Source: Chamaea fasciata
Taxonomy: Eukaryota; Chordata; Aves; Passeriformes; Sylviidae
NCBI GenBank assembly: GCA_029207755.1
Contig: JARCOQ010000002.1
Span: 87,622,087-87,686,086, forward strand
Direction: 5' to 3'
Length of the DNA: 64,000 nucleotides
Part shown: positions 1-13,024 of the stretch, piece after piece
Layout: each line of letters opens with the position of its first letter
Position numbering within the stretch: position 1 is the first letter of the stretch
The notes under the pieces: model-generated
The model's input: the letters and a program-made list of their open reading frames with translations, nothing else
Database searches by the model: none
Told to the model about the DNA's origin: nothing
Position numbers and translations under genes: made by a program

Positions 1-3000
1 CTCTCCATGCAGAAAAGGGAGAACTGTGCCCCAGGGAACATTCATGGAAGATTAATGACGAGGAGAGAAAAGTGATACAGTACAGGCAGAACAAAATCAG
101 AACCCACCACACAAATAAAACTGGACAAGGGTTCATTTTTTAAAAGTCAGTCAGAAACGGCAGGAAGGCTTTGAAAAAAAAAAAAAAATCAGGGCTGTTT
201 CAGTGCACTTTTGCATACATTGGCTTTCAGGAGACATGAACAGAAACCTAACAGTAACTCTTTTTTCGTACCTCCTTTCACAGGTCTCACTGGCAAAGAA
301 GGATTTAGCACTTAATTCCTGTACTTTTATGTGGCAAATTAGGAATTTGCACCTTAAAAGGAAATTGCTTTTCAAACTACCATAAATTCTGGATTTTATT
401 TTTTTAAATGGTGGAAAACCTTCCCTATGTTCATCCCAACACGTAATAAATAGCACTCTCCATTACTGCTCCTCAGAAAGGTGTAGGAAACTGGACCTGG
501 CCAAAGAGAGGTGTTTATCATTCCTCCTGAGGAGATGCTAGGGGTCTGGACCCTGTCCTTAACCCTTTTGTCTGCTCAGTCCTTTTTAGTTTAGACTAGC
601 ACATTCGCTCTCTTTCTCAAAACCAAATATCTGTTGAGGAAAGTATTTAACTTGATGAAGTAGGGCCAGCTGGCACTGAAAAGTCCAGACCAAAACTGGA
701 ATTAAGAGCAGAGTTACAATATGTTTTATTTTTCAGTTTACCATAGTCTAAAAAAACCCTACACCATTTTTTTTGCATCATTTTAGGTAACAACTGCTTG
801 GCTTGCAACTGCACCAAAGCAGGAGGAAGATGGTGAAGGACACTAATACAGCATGAGAGCCTGCAGCAGACAGCGGTTGGTGACTCTCCAGCAGGAAGCA
901 CTGAAATGTGGATGGTAATGCTGACTCCAACACAAGGTCACATGTGGAGCTTGAGACTGCAGTTGTGCCCACCAGAGTGGGACAAAGGACATGATCAGAA
1001 AACCTCTGAAGATCTTTTCTTCATGGGGGCAAGACAAAACATAAAGACAAGGAAGTTCTGCCCAGCGAAGAAGTGTTCTCTCACAATGTGGCAGTGTGGC
1101 TGTCATCAAAACACCTTCCATTCTGACTGTCAACACTAAAGTGAAGACAAGCTTTCAAAAAGGTTGGTACACATCCTGACTTACTTTATTTTTGAGTCAT
1201 TTTATGGTCTGGTTTCTTTGTCTCTGCTCTTCCTAGTGTGACAAAAGGCCAGGGGCAGGTGTTGGGATAGCATTAGTTTTTCTCATTTAATCTGTGTGGC
1301 ACCATAAAAAACAATCAACGAGCCTGGGGCATGCTCTGGGTGTGTCTAAGCGTAAGTGGCTCAAATACTAACATGTGAATTTAGTAAAGTTAAACTCTGT
1401 GGAATGGAGATAAATGACAGCAGCAATTGAAGTTGAATGTGATATAGAAATCCAACTAACAGAAGATTGTCTGGAAACAATTATTCAGAAAGCTGCTGAC
1501 CCTCTATTTCTTTAAAGAGTTAAACATTTGGATCGGTTAACTGGCAGCTGCAATAATAGGCATATGCTCCAATCTTTGATCCATAGCTGAATTTGCAACT
1601 CTTTGTTTGAGAAGCAGATCACATAGATCTGCATATTTTTAAGGATCTATACAGAGAAAAAGAACAAAACCCGCCTTTCCAAGATGCCACTTTGAGATCA
1701 CACAGAGTGTCATGGGTCCTCCCAAGTACACTAATGTTCAGAGCCAGTTGCAAGATTCACAAATTTTATAAATGGCCCTAAACTGTGCCATTCACGTCTG
1801 AAGATTAATCAAAATTTCTCCTAGAACAGACTCTTGCAAGCCAAGGATGCATCAAAACTCTTCTGAGAATTTTGCATATCTACCCTTAAGATCCCGTTCC
1901 TACACCCAAATTTGTGTCAGAACTTTCTTAAAATCTTAAAGAGTGTAGAACTAATACATAAATTAAAAAATGCTTTGTAACTAAATGAGAAGCTGTTGAA
2001 TAGACTCAAATGCATGAGTAAGTAAGAGATTTATGCCAAGGTCTTGACATTTTCTTAGATTTGGCAGAATTTTTCAACGTTGACAAAAATTTGCAGAGGA
2101 AAGACAACCATGAACCACCCCATGAATAGAGTGGATGTAATTAACCTTTTTTTTTGCTCCTGAAGTTCATTTCTTGCTCATCTCTGTTTTCAGCACCAAC
2201 TGAAAGATGTTTACTAATCACTCATTTTGGATCAACAGTCATACTTATGGCACAGATTTCCTCCACTTGGTAGTATCTCTCCAGAAAGTAGGCCCTACCA
2301 AGAGAAGTGAGCTATATACTGAGTACGGTGAAATGAAGAAGCAATCATCCCTGCAAATGTGCTCAGTTGTGTGGGATGTTTCAACATAGTCTTTACTCAA
2401 TTCACACTTTACAATAGGCTTTCTCTCCTGGTTCACCTACACAACAGTCTGACATCAATGAAGATGATGAGAGAAGCTATTTGTTATTTGTCTGTGAAAA
2501 TTTCCTATCATCACAAACTAAAGTGTAGACTTCTGCATGGGACTATTCAGAAAAGTGTGAGAAAGGCTATGCAAAGAAGTCATTCTCCAAAAAATATTCG
2601 TGTAGCTTTCTTGTAGTTGCCCACAGTAAGCCATATGCAAGCATGGAGGATTTTTAGAAGCCTGACTGACACAGGAGGCAGCATTTCCAGGCACTATCTG
2701 CCTTGTCCTATCTGCCTTGTTAAGTCCGGGCAAAAATCCCATGAAGAAGAGAAGAAGGTATTGCACATTCCTGGGTAAGGTGTAGTAAGGGGGTGAGGTG
2801 ATGCAACAGTGGATGTGATCAGACCACTGGCAGGTGAACCAGAACTTGAGCCTCGAACAATAGTTTCAGTATCTTAGAAAGGGAGAGAAGAGAGAAAGAG
2901 AATAGCATGCAAGTTTTAATGAAAAAAATGATAGCTGATGCAGTGGTTTTGAGAAGGAACCAGCCTGTGTCCTGACAGCACATATGTTCCACACCATAAA

Positions 3001-4512
3001 CAGACTTCAAAGTAACCCCAAAGCCAAATTAAAGGTTTGCTGGTTTTTGCACCTTTCCAATAGCATTAGTTGTCACTCTTCTCTCACCAGCATGGGCACA
3101 TAGGCCATATAAACAGACTTTTCAAGTTCTGGAAGCATTATTAAAATAAAACACCAAGCCTTGCCTGCTTCTTAATTAGGAAGAGCTATAGATCTCTATA
3201 GGACTATTCTTTATTGTTGTCTTCAGTGCTTTGTATACCTTTGGGCAACTCTTCCCAATGGCCTCTGAAAGATTTTTGATCTCCTAGAACCTTATTTTTA
3301 CAGGTATTGTGTAACCTGCTTGTTTTGTGAGAAGGCAGAGTACAAAAATGGTGAAACTGCCTTATGTTGCTGTATGGTATGATTTCAATTACTTCACTTA
3401 ATTATTGTGAACCATAGTTAATAAGTATCAACACATTACATTTGTTCTGGCCATTGAAATGATGCTTTCAAAGTAATTCAAATATGTATTCTGATATATT
3501 TTGTCAATATTACAACTGTACAAAATTAGTTATATCAGTTAGGAGAAACATCCTAAAATTGCCTCCTTATAATTTATTCTCTGTATCTTAACTTTGTACA
3601 GTACTACAAGTGCATTTTGCTCATGCGCTAAGTGGGATCCTAGTATATGACTACATTCAGCCAAAATATTGCAAGTTAAAGTAAGAATACCTGTAGATTA
3701 TGAAAATGAAACCAAGAAAAGTAGCATTTCTTGTTACATAAAGCAGAAAAACTGAAAATAATTTCAGTAAAAACACATTAGAAAAGGGTGGTTTAGGAGG
3801 CATTGTCATTATTGTGGAGTAGAGTAAAAGAAAAACTTACATCAAATCAGAATTACTTCCCGTAAGTTAAAAATGTTAATAAACCAAGACATTGACAAGG
3901 AGATAGTATCACCTTAGTGGTTTGGTCTAAGGAAATTTCCTACACTCCCTCTGCAGTTGAGAGAGAAAGAGAGACTCCACCAGCAACAGAAACTTATTTT
4001 CATATGGCCACATGAGATACCATCCCATAATGGCCGTATGAAATGGTTGAACAGAGATCTGGAGGTGTCACCTGTGACAGACAGGGAAATAAAAGTTACC
4101 TGAGACTAGCTCATTCTAAGACAGCTACAGCAATTTATAAAGCATAGTGCTCTGTACGTGAATTCCCAAATTTTAGAAAACTAATGACCCAATTAATCAC
4201 TAAGATATTTTCTTTTATCATAAAGAGATGTCCTAGGGATGAACATGCCTGCTTGTATCTTGACATAGAATGCATAGGCTGGACTTGAACTGACATCTCT
4301 GCACTTACAAATATTGAGAGTTTATTCCCCAAGTGGGGCAGACACAAGAAGCCGAAAACCAGCATTGTGCAGTGTCTTTTGAACAGGGGAGGTACAGGGG
4401 GAGGGTACAATTCTTAAACCAATCAGGGAGACAACAGGGAGGAGATTCAGGAAGGACTCTCAATATGACAACCAATAGGGAAGACGATGGGAGTGGAAAG
4501 GGTCACATGGAC
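1..4512. other. Non-coding AT-rich gene-desert sequence
   Basis: No open reading frame here resembles a known protein; the longest are about 100 codons and frequently interrupted by stops on both strands. The sequence is mostly unique-looking AT-rich DNA with short A and T runs. I recognise no RNA gene, CpG island or clear transposon fragment before the LTR at 4513. The last ~180 bases (about 4333-4512) become purine-rich with repeated GGGA and ACCAAT words; this texture resumes after the LTR and therefore belongs to the insertion site. Confidence 0.6.
4508..4512. repeat. Target-site duplication, left copy (TGGAC)
   Basis: TGGAC directly precedes the TG that opens the LTR, and the same five bases follow its terminal CA at 5054-5058. 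The match can be read as eight bases (ACATGGAC) because the LTR itself ends in ACA. The perfect match suggests an insertion that is not extremely old. Confidence 0.7.
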
Positions 4513-5053
4513 TGTCCTGTGTTGTAGTATAGGATAAGTATAAGTATTCTATCACCATCTTCATGAACTGTTGAATCCAGGTGGGGCAGTGTTTTCCCAG
4601 ACCCCCTCCCTCTGGGCCATTATCTTCTGTTAATGGCCCAACAAATGCCTTGCCCATGACTCAGAGATAACTCCCTCCGGGAGTTGTCTCTGTTTAATGG
4701 GCCATCAAGGACCATCAAGGCATGACTCATCATCCCATTGTGAGATGCTCCGCCCAGGGGGAGGAACCAAGCATTCCCACCTGGGCATAATCTGGGGTTT
4801 GGGACAGTACAGGGGGCCCTGACCCACTGGATTCCCAGAGGACCAGTGCTACCAGATCTTTCTACAGGATCACTGCTTCAGGAAGACCACCTCAACTGGA
4901 CTGCTTCCATCACCTTGCTCAGGTTGTATTCTGACTCTGTCAGTGGTCTTTTGTATTATTTCATCTATTTTATTTTACTTTTTTTCCTTTCTTCCTATTA
5001 AATTGTATCTCTGCCTTGGAGCCTCTCATTTGTTTAGCTTTCAAACCACTACA
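4513..5053 (+). mobile_element. Solo LTR of an endogenous retrovirus, with 5-bp target duplication
   Basis: A 541-bp block begins TGTCCTGTG and ends CACTACA, so it has the TG...CA ends of a retroviral LTR. It is flanked directly by TGGAC at 4508-4512 and TGGAC at 5054-5058, a 5-bp target-site duplication. Five bases is the size usual for class III (ERVL-type) elements and some others. An ATTAAA polyadenylation signal at 4997-5002 followed by T-rich sequence sets the + orientation. The 5' half carries two AP-1 sites (TGACTCA at 4657-4663 and 4723-4729) and two inverted repeats (4614-4639 and 4663-4691). I see no gag, pol or env sequence on either side, so this is a recombined solo LTR and cannot encode virus. 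The family name is not determined; it resembles songbird LTRs in its 3' end. Confidence 0.8.
4663..4691 (+). repeat. 13-bp-stem hairpin within the LTR
   Basis: AGAGATAACTCCC (4663-4675) pairs with GGGAGTTGTCTCT (4679-4691) across a 3-base loop, with a single T-G wobble. A second inverted repeat, GGGCCATTA / TAATGGCCC with an 8-base loop, lies just upstream at 4614-4639. Both are internal to the LTR and near its AP-1 sites. Confidence 0.75.
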
Positions 5054-5058
5054 TGGAC

Positions 5059-6639
5059 CAATGGGGTTTAGTGGAATAGGTCAATTCTCAGGAGGGGTTT
5101 AGGCAGGGCGTTGGGACAACAGGGTCTGACAGGGAACTTTCTAGAACCAAGGGCAGGGATTAGGGAGGATTGACATTAATGTAGATGGGCTAAAGGGCAG
5201 GTCTAGGGAGCGATGGACAGCTGGATGAGGGAGGAGATAACCTCGGTGATATCAAATATCTCAGGGGGAAACAGGGATGATTCATTGGGAAAGTAACTTC
5301 ACAACAACTTAACAAAAACACACCACCAGAGTATTCCACTTCAGTTTAGGAAGTTCTAGGAAGCTCAGGGTCCTTATTCACAAAAGCTAATGAGAAATAG
5401 AGCTGTCAGATTTTAATTCTTCATTTGAAATAAGAAAGTTAGTGAAACAAGGATAGCCACAGTAGGCTTTCTGCAGCTTCTCCTTTCAGAAAGCTAGGAC
5501 AACCTCAACAGCATAAATGCTTTTCTCTTTGATGGATGAAGTAATGGAACTGATTTCTGGCATGGTCTCCATATCTGGGCCTTAGGCAGCTATAGTGAAC
5601 ATCAGTCTCATATCCATACCATATCAAAGGGATGTTTGTCTGTGTCTCAAATCAGACATATGTATCTTTAGTGAATGCAGTACAAATTAAGCTGATTTCT
5701 TGGGTTTGACTCTGTAAACAGACCAAGTTATGGTCATCAAAGTTCATTGAAATTAGTTTTAAGTCACAAAGCTCAGAAGTGTTTGTGAGCATGTGTGTTC
5801 AAAAGCTGACCTTCTTTTGAAATATCTGGACTGGAGGCAAATTTACACCTGTCAGAGAATAAAACAGGGCATGGAGAGTATTTGCCCCATTTCTGATGTT
5901 CTAGTTCTGTCCTTCAAAATAATTAAAGACTGGATTTGCCATAAGGCAGTTTCTATCTTTCTCAAAACAGAAAGGGAGTGGGAAGAAACAGAAATAAAAA
6001 TATATAAAAGAAAGACCAGAAAAGAGAAAGGATTGCTCCAGCCCTCAACTTCCCTTTATGAAAGGCAAAAGACCAAAGGGCTTTTCACTTGATGGGGGCC
6101 AGACCACGGGCTAGGATACAAACCCCGCTCCTCTCGGGTTGTGATGCTGAGTACTCATCCTGCCCCTTTGCTGTGACTTTTCATGGGGTGGATTGTCAAA
6201 GCACTAGGGAAGGGTCTCCTGCAGATCCAGCTCCTTACTGGAACATCTCCCTAGGGACAGTGCCAGTTTGCACTGGTGAGAATTTAACCCACCTGTGACA
6301 GATGTAGTTGCAAAGGAATGATACCGGACTTAATAAACCAGTCAAGTAAGATGTGCTGAGGCTCGCTGTAGTAACATACAGAAATATCCTTCAATGGAAC
6401 AGCAAGAGAGTACCAGTTGAGAGACAAGCCTCGCCTGTTGGTGAATGTATTTCTTAGCCTGGAGTTTGCCCAAAAACATTGCGGAGATCCCCACAAATCC
6501 ATATACAGTGGGTCAGAAGAGTGCAACAAGCTAGCAGAGGAGTTAAATTAATCTCTTGCATTGTGTCTGCTGCTGAGAGTGGTGCAGAAATTCCTGTGCC
6601 AAAGGCACTTTGAAAAGAAAATCAGAGTGTGGCCTTTAT
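5059..6639. other. Non-coding sequence; purine-rich at its start
   Basis: The first ~230 bases continue the GGGA/ACAACAGGG texture seen before the LTR, which shows the LTR landed inside an older purine-rich stretch. The rest is ordinary AT-rich sequence. The 99-codon and 69-codon frames near 5.8-6.3 kb show no recognisable protein and are probably chance. Confidence 0.5.
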
Positions 6640-6960
6640 ATAGATTGAAGTCTCTAAGGAGGAAGTTGTAGAGTAACTTGAGAAACTCAAGTGCAGTAAA
6701 TCACCACAACCGGATGGTGTTCATCTGGGAGTTCTGAGGGGAAATAAAGTGAGAAAAAGCCAAGATACTGACAAGAGGATGCCTTCTTCCCTTGAAAAAT
6801 GCAGCAGCTCATGAAGGCTGGGAAGCCCTATTATGTTGCCTGTCTTCAAAAGGAGACGAGGAAAATCCTGGGAATAAAAGAGCTTTGAAGTTTGCCACAG
6901 TTTTAGGGAGCCCAAAAAAAACCAGTTTTGAACAACAGCTCAGGAGAGAGCTTGTTGGAC
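6640..6960 (+). mobile_element. Degenerate CR1 LINE fragment (reverse-transcriptase region)
   Basis: The stretch from AAGGAGGAAGTTGTAGAG through the region around AGTAAATCACCAC and GATGGTGTTCATCTGG, then CTTCAAAAGGAGACGAGG and ATCCTGGGAATAA, follows the order of landmarks at the start of the reverse-transcriptase domain of old CR1 elements in birds, turtles and crocodilians (conserved 'S-P-G-P-D-G-I-H' and 'I-F-K-K-G-...-N-Y-R' coding blocks). The reading frame is broken by many substitutions and indels, so it is an inert relic. Scraps of the same element may continue to about 7150. The call rests on remembered element landmarks; a repeat-library search would fix the subfamily and ends. Confidence 0.65.
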
Positions 6961-8070
6961 AAGAACACCCAAGAATGAAGGTGTTCTTCAGTCTGCCAAA
7001 CCACTAAGGCTGTTGCAGGGGGGGGGAAGTGCACTTGGTTACTTTGAAAAACCAGTGGAACAACTTCAGAGGAAAAGTGGGATGACAGGGTCTTCTCAGA
7101 GAAAGGTGACCAGATGATCCAAAGGTTCTAAAGGTTTTACAGAAGTCAACTATGAGCCACTGTCACAGAGAATATTAAGAAATAAAACTGAGAATAGTAC
7201 TTGATAATGATTTCATCCTGGAATGAACTACAAATCAGTCTGGAAGTGAATATGAGAAGCATTTCTCTTTCTATTGAGGCAGGGAAAGGTGAACAAACAC
7301 CCAGTAGTAGGTATCACGACTAGTGTCATAACAAATAAATGAGTCTGAATCCCAAATCCTGGTGCATACAAGTTAGTGTATCCAGAATCCACCCAAGATC
7401 TGGATTCAAGTCACACATGTGGTTCCCATCTTAAAAGAGGACAAATCAATTCCTGGGTTGAAACTCCTGAGGTTTGTGCTCTGAAGTTTGAATACTCCAT
7501 ATTCAAAGACTTCAGCCTACACGACAGTTATGTATGAAATATGGGGGGTGGGAGGAGTGCATGTGTACACATAGCATGCAAAGGAAGCAATTAAATGCAA
7601 ACCCAAAACAATTTAAAAAGTGATTTATAGCAAAAAGTGCTCTGATGCTGAGACTAAGTATTTGTTCTTTACATTAACTTGCTGCAGCTAGCTGAAAGGG
7701 CAGAAGATTGCAAGTAATAGACAGTCGGAATTTTGCTTGGTTTGGTGAGCTCACTTTCAATCAAGCATTTTAAATTTTCTGGATTTACATGGCTTTGTAC
7801 CTTTCCATTTTCTCTCCTAGTTTTTTGGTTTTTTGGGGGGTTTTCTGGTTCCTGTAGTCTAGGCCCAGTGTACTGAGGGCAAAGCTTCTTCAGTTTTAAT
7901 TCATTAGATTTTGAAAGCTTTCAAAGGAAGTCACAGGTAAGAATTAGAGAAAATATAGAAACTGGGACACTTCTGACTGGCTTGTATGTTTCCAGTGTCT
8001 AAAGAGAAAGCTTTTTTTTAAAGAAACCTGTAGGAGGGTTTGTAAAAATAGATATTTACATTTACATACT
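6961..8070. other. Non-coding sequence, no recognisable feature
   Basis: Apart from possible further CR1 remnants up to about 7150, I see only short homopolymers (for example a G run near 7019 and GT-rich bases near 7822-7845). No frame longer than about 70 codons looks protein-like. Confidence 0.5.
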
Positions 8071-8160
8071 GGGACAAATTCTCAGCTGCCATGGAGCAAT
8101 ATTGCTCCATCTTCTTGAACAGTGCTAGCCCTATTCAGCACATCTGAGAACCTGCCCCTC
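8071..8160. repeat. Imperfect inverted-repeat, MITE-like element
   Basis: GGGACAAATTCTCAGCTG opens the block, and the reverse complement of its last bases reads GGGGCAGGTTCTCAGATGTG, so the ends are imperfect inverted repeats of about 18 bases in a ~90-bp unit. Inside it is a perfect 20-base palindrome, ATGGAGCAATATTGCTCCAT, at 8091-8110. This is the pattern of an old non-autonomous DNA transposon of the type found across amniotes. I cannot name the family. Confidence 0.45.
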
Positions 8161-11100
8161 ACACATGCACATATATGTGTGGAATATGTCCAGGATTCCA
8201 TATTTTTCCAAATGTTCAGAAAGCTGGTTCTCCCTCCAGGTGCCTTTGCCTGTGCACTAGGTTGTGGGAGTTACAGCTCCTCTGTTTTTACCTGAGGGTG
8301 GTGTCTTCAGGGAGGAAGGGTGCAAAGGAATGTTGAAGTATAAGGAGAGGGATGCATGAACAAAGGAACTGGCATGAACATAGAAACCCAGAGAAGAAGG
8401 TGATGGACAGAAATAGGAAAGAAAATGGTATCCCACATAGCCAGGCTGTGCCGAGCAATGTCTGCATTCACAGCAACTGGGAGTTAAACTGTGATTTTGT
8501 AGCAACCATGACTTTTGGAAAACACCTCAGGTGTTTCCAGCTAGGTAACAGGAATAGCGGGAGACCTGCTACTGATAGAAAGGTGGAGAAAAAGGAGCTC
8601 TGAGCTCAGCTGTGCTGTTGCAGGAGTCACGTAACACAGCACAGAGAGTAGGTGTCACATCAGATAGTGCTAATAGGTGCCAACAGCAACCTTCAGCCCT
8701 TTCCCCTCAGTCTTTCCCTGTGTGAGAGTCAAGTGAATATCAGTGTGAAACAACTCTGCATGACCGTGTGCTTCTGCCCACGCAGTGAGACCCTGGTAGT
8801 GATTCAGCCTGTACTGGACTCTGGACACATAATGTACACTGAATATCCATAATAAATAATAATTACCACAGTAGGGGGCAGCAGCCAGCTGTGGAGGAAG
8901 AGTAGGGCCAGCTGCTGGAAGAGATGTAGGCACTGGCTGAGCATGCAAGCTGGGCACTGGGGAGGGCGAAAGGGCCATGGCTGGGAGCCAGTGGCAGCTT
9001 ACTGCCAAGAAGAGGGAGATAAAAGCACAAAAGCGTTTCACCAGAGGGAGCTGCTCCTGGCCACCCCTCAGCAATCGGTAGCGGCCCTGATCCAGGAGGG
9101 AAGGCTGATGGCAGACAGGAGCATCGCCAGCCTGTGAGCGTGGCCAACACTGCTCACACGTACCATGCTGGAGCTAGCAGGAGGGGTGTCTGTAAGCCAA
9201 GCCAGCCTGCTGCGGGGAAACAGCCCTGCACAGACCTCTGGTTTGCAGGAGACCCATACCTCCTCCAGAAATGAGGACAGAACCATCCTGCTCCCCTCAA
9301 CATCTCCCCAGATGCACCTCCCGCTAAAGCAGGGTCAATACTCCAGAAATGAGTGCAGATGCAAAAGAGACTGACAGGCGCATAGTCAATGCTTTTCTGA
9401 ACCCCCTGATGCTCAGGTATCCTTGATTTCATCTACAGAGAAGTGTCCTGGTAGCATTGAAGATCCCCAGACAGCAGTGCTATTATTTGTCTGAATTCCT
9501 CGGAAGGCCTGATGATTAGTGCTTGGGTTCCCCAGGTAGTATGGTCAACAAAAAACTGCTTTTGAACATACTGCACACTCAGCAGTCCAGTCATCCAGTA
9601 CAACTAAAATAGATTTAAAGTATTTTTCTAACCCCTCTGAAAAGTAAGTCTCATTTTCTCAAGGCCATTCATGGCATGTTCCTCACACACTGGCTTCTAA
9701 ACAAGAGCCAGCAGCATCCCAGGGTCAGCTCCTCCATTTGTCCCATATGGAATACTCAACTCTTGCACCAGCATGGTGTAGCAACTAATTAGCACACATT
9801 CTCTGTAATAAATATAACAATGTGGCATATTTCCCTTGAATTTAGCATAGTGAAATTTATGTTTACTTATCATGTCTTACCTTCAAGCATGCTTTCTGTG
9901 CCTGGTTGTTTTTCACTGAGTTCAATTGCAAATACATAAAACCTGTTTGCTTTTCTCTCCCAAGGAGGAACATGGGTGTTTCCAGATTCTATTCGCATCC
10001 ACCAGAGAAAAGTCACACACAACAACTGAAGCTTAGTTGGGTTTGGTTTTTTGCTGTGTTCCTAGTTGGTTGAGCATAGGGGGTGTAATATGGGTGATGT
10101 TAAAGTAAAGCTGCTTTTCCCCCCTTTCTCAACATAACAGCTGATGGATTTTTTTTGGTCTTAGTAAAAAAAAAAAAAAAGAGCTGCCATCCAAATCTCA
10201 GTTTATGTAGAAGAGAGTGAAGAAATTGGTAGAGGACATCCCAGGCAAATAGGGTATGGTATCAGGGAGAAACATCCATCATTTTTGTGGGTAGTAGACA
10301 AACATAATCCATGTATGAGCTCAAATGCAAATTCATGGGCAAAAAAAGCCTTTATGTTGAACATATATACAGTTCAAACATAAAGAACCAGATTCTTTTT
10401 GGAATAACTTAAATCTGAACATCTGACCTTAAGGACCAGCCTCAGTTAAGCACTGGAAAACACCACATTTTGGAAGGAATTTAAGGGTGTTGCACTACTT
10501 TGAAAGCTCTGTTTTGAACCAGCTGTCATTACGAATGTCTGCTGGTACCCCACAGCCTGTCACGGGTTAGCATAATGAGAATGAGCCAGTGGAGTATGTT
10601 GAGCTATGCTTTCTTGCATGTCCTTGTAGCTCAAATTATCCCTTTACACAGCCATAACAGGTAAGCTCTGAATCTACTCATGCCACATTCTAATCAGTTC
10701 CATTTAATTTGCGTATATGTCTCTCTATGTGTGTTTCTATATACATATATGCATATTTATATGCACATATGTATATTTGGACATCATTATTAAAAGTAAA
10801 TATGCATACTGTCACAGGTTATTGCTATGTTTGTAAGAGATTCTTAGAGTAGTTTGCTTTATTATACAGTAAAACCATGGAGATTAATTGCCTTCTTTAG
10901 AATAAATAAGGAACACAGGACTCATTGTACCATAGACGTTTAATAGTTTGGACATCTCAGTGCCCACATAAAAACAAGGAAACATATATTGCAATAGGCA
11001 GTATAATTATTTCAGCGAGGAACATCCATCCCACACTCCTAGAAATATGAGATTCAGCATCACGAGATTCTAGAATTATGTCATCAGCTGCACGAGTTTC

Positions 11101-11253
11101 ACAGTTTATCTTTATGATTTTATCTTACAGAAGTAAACTCCAACAAAAATGTATAACACTGCCAATTTAACTGCACATTCGTGTTAATACTAGCTGTAAA
11201 GGTTTCAAAAAGGTGGGTAGCATCAGTATTTCTATTCATAGGTGTGCACCCAT
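8161..11253. other. Non-coding sequence with a moderately GC-rich stretch at 8.87-9.35 kb
   Basis: Most is AT-rich and unique-looking. A GC-richer part at about 8870-9350 produces overlapping open frames on both strands (up to 134 codons on the minus strand), but none resembles a known protein and the frames shadow each other. An octamer-like ATGCAAAT occurs at 10325-10332. No confident gene or repeat is seen. Confidence 0.45.
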
Positions 11254-11330
11254 GCATATACATGTATATACATGTATACACACATGTGCACATATAAATG
11301 CACACATACATGTCTGTGCTATGTATATAA
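11254..11330. repeat. Degenerate CA/TA alternating purine-pyrimidine microsatellite
   Basis: A run of CATG, TATA and CACA words forms ~75 bases of nearly strict purine-pyrimidine alternation. A similar shorter run lies at about 10735-10775. Such tracts are hypervariable and can adopt left-handed DNA. Confidence 0.7.
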
Positions 11331-13024
11331 CCTGTCTTTAGATCAGCCATTATTTTATAAGGTTAATTCCAAGTACATTAAACTTGAAAGCAGTGTTCTA
11401 TACAGTTGACCAATTTAAAGAGGTCCCTGCTGGTGCACTGAAGATCGAGCTAGCTGAGATCATTAAGCATCATCGGATGAGGCTGCAGGTAGCTGAAACA
11501 TTCCTTAATGAAAATTTAAAGAGAGCAGATTAAAATTATATTCCTCCAATCCAACAGAACACAAAAGCAAAGACAGTCAATTACAACCAAGATCTCATCT
11601 AGCACAAAAGGAGTGTTGTAGTTTGTAGATCAGAATTTATTGCCTGAAGTGAACAGCTAGGTTTGTGACTATGTATATAATTACTTTCTACAATGTACTC
11701 TCCAAGCACTCAGATGTAGTTATGGAAGATGATGTCTTCCAAAATTTTAGTCTGTTATGTTCATGACCAAGAGTTAGAAAATCTCAACAGCATGAAAGAT
11801 TTTTTTTAATCTGTGCTATTCTGTCTTTTTAAATTATGAGAAATAAAAAAAATGCAAAATGACATGTACTTGGTTTTTTTGAACTCTTAGGTTAACTGTT
11901 TTAATAGTGTGTTTTGGGTCAATAAAGTGGCACCAAGGAAGTGGTTCAAGCAGGATACTCTGCCTGTGTGCCTGTTCAGAATGCTTGCAGTTTTCCCCTG
12001 GACATGTCAGGAGGGCCTTTTGGTGACAAGACACTAGGGGTGCTCAGCTCTATACCAGATCTGTTGTTAGATCGGAGAAATGCATCACATCATTAAAATC
12101 TCATAACAGAAAAAGATACTGACAGACAGTTGTGTGACAAGAAGAAATGAAGAATAACAAGAAGGCTGAAAGGACCACTACATTAGAGAACATTAAGTGA
12201 GCTAAATATCTGTGAGTTGCCTTAATGCTAACTAAACCCAACATCAGACTAGTTAAAAGAGATCAAAGAAGGGAAAGAAGGAAATTTGCAAAGGGACGTA
12301 AAAAGGAGAAACATGATGACATTAAGAAAGGAAAAAAACTCCTGACAACAAGATACTCTAGGCAACACAACCTCTCCCTTGAGATATAGCATCACTTAGG
12401 AAATTTAATCTAGGCACAAAATAACCACAAAAAATATGCCATAAGAAACAACTTCTTTGTGTCAAGAAGATGTACTGGATGACCCAAAAGATACATTGCT
12501 AATTGGTGTGCACCTGTTATCTGTGATTTTCCTTGCTTGTATGGCCAACTCATCGTTACTTGTCTGTATTTGGTTTCTCTGGGTCCCATCCAACTCACGC
12601 TGCAGTCAACAGAAGTTTCCAACAGGAGCAATAGGACCTCAATGTCTGTTCCAAGTCTTTTTGCTGTTCTAAAAAGAAGAGGGGAAAAAAAGCCCACACT
12701 ACTTTGCAAGAATTTAATGCATCTGGTGTATGAATGTATATGCAACTAAACCCTTCAAATTTTTTTTATATTTAAATGTGTATTTAGCCTTAGAGATATC
12801 TGAGGAAATGTGCATTTGCTTTTACTTGGTGCAGCCAAAATTTTTACTAGGGAGGAAACTTACAGTTCATCTAAAAATAACTTCTAATGAAAAATGGCTT
12901 TGGTCATGGTGAAAAAAATTCTCTGCACCAAACTAAAAATAAATTCTATATGTTATACAGAAATGGCAGGGATCTTTCTATTGCTAAAGCAGTAATGCAA
13001 CCAATTAAAAAAAAAATCCAAAAA

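Noticed and set aside
5054..5290. Retroviral primer-binding site and internal region after the LTR
   Set aside because: The bases after the LTR are the target duplication and purine-rich host sequence; no tRNA-complementary 18-mer or gag-like frame is seen, so the LTR is solo.
12050..12085. AGATCGGAGAAATGC resembling sequencing-adapter sequence
   Set aside because: Only eight or nine bases match the start of common adapters and the sequence then diverges; chance is sufficient.
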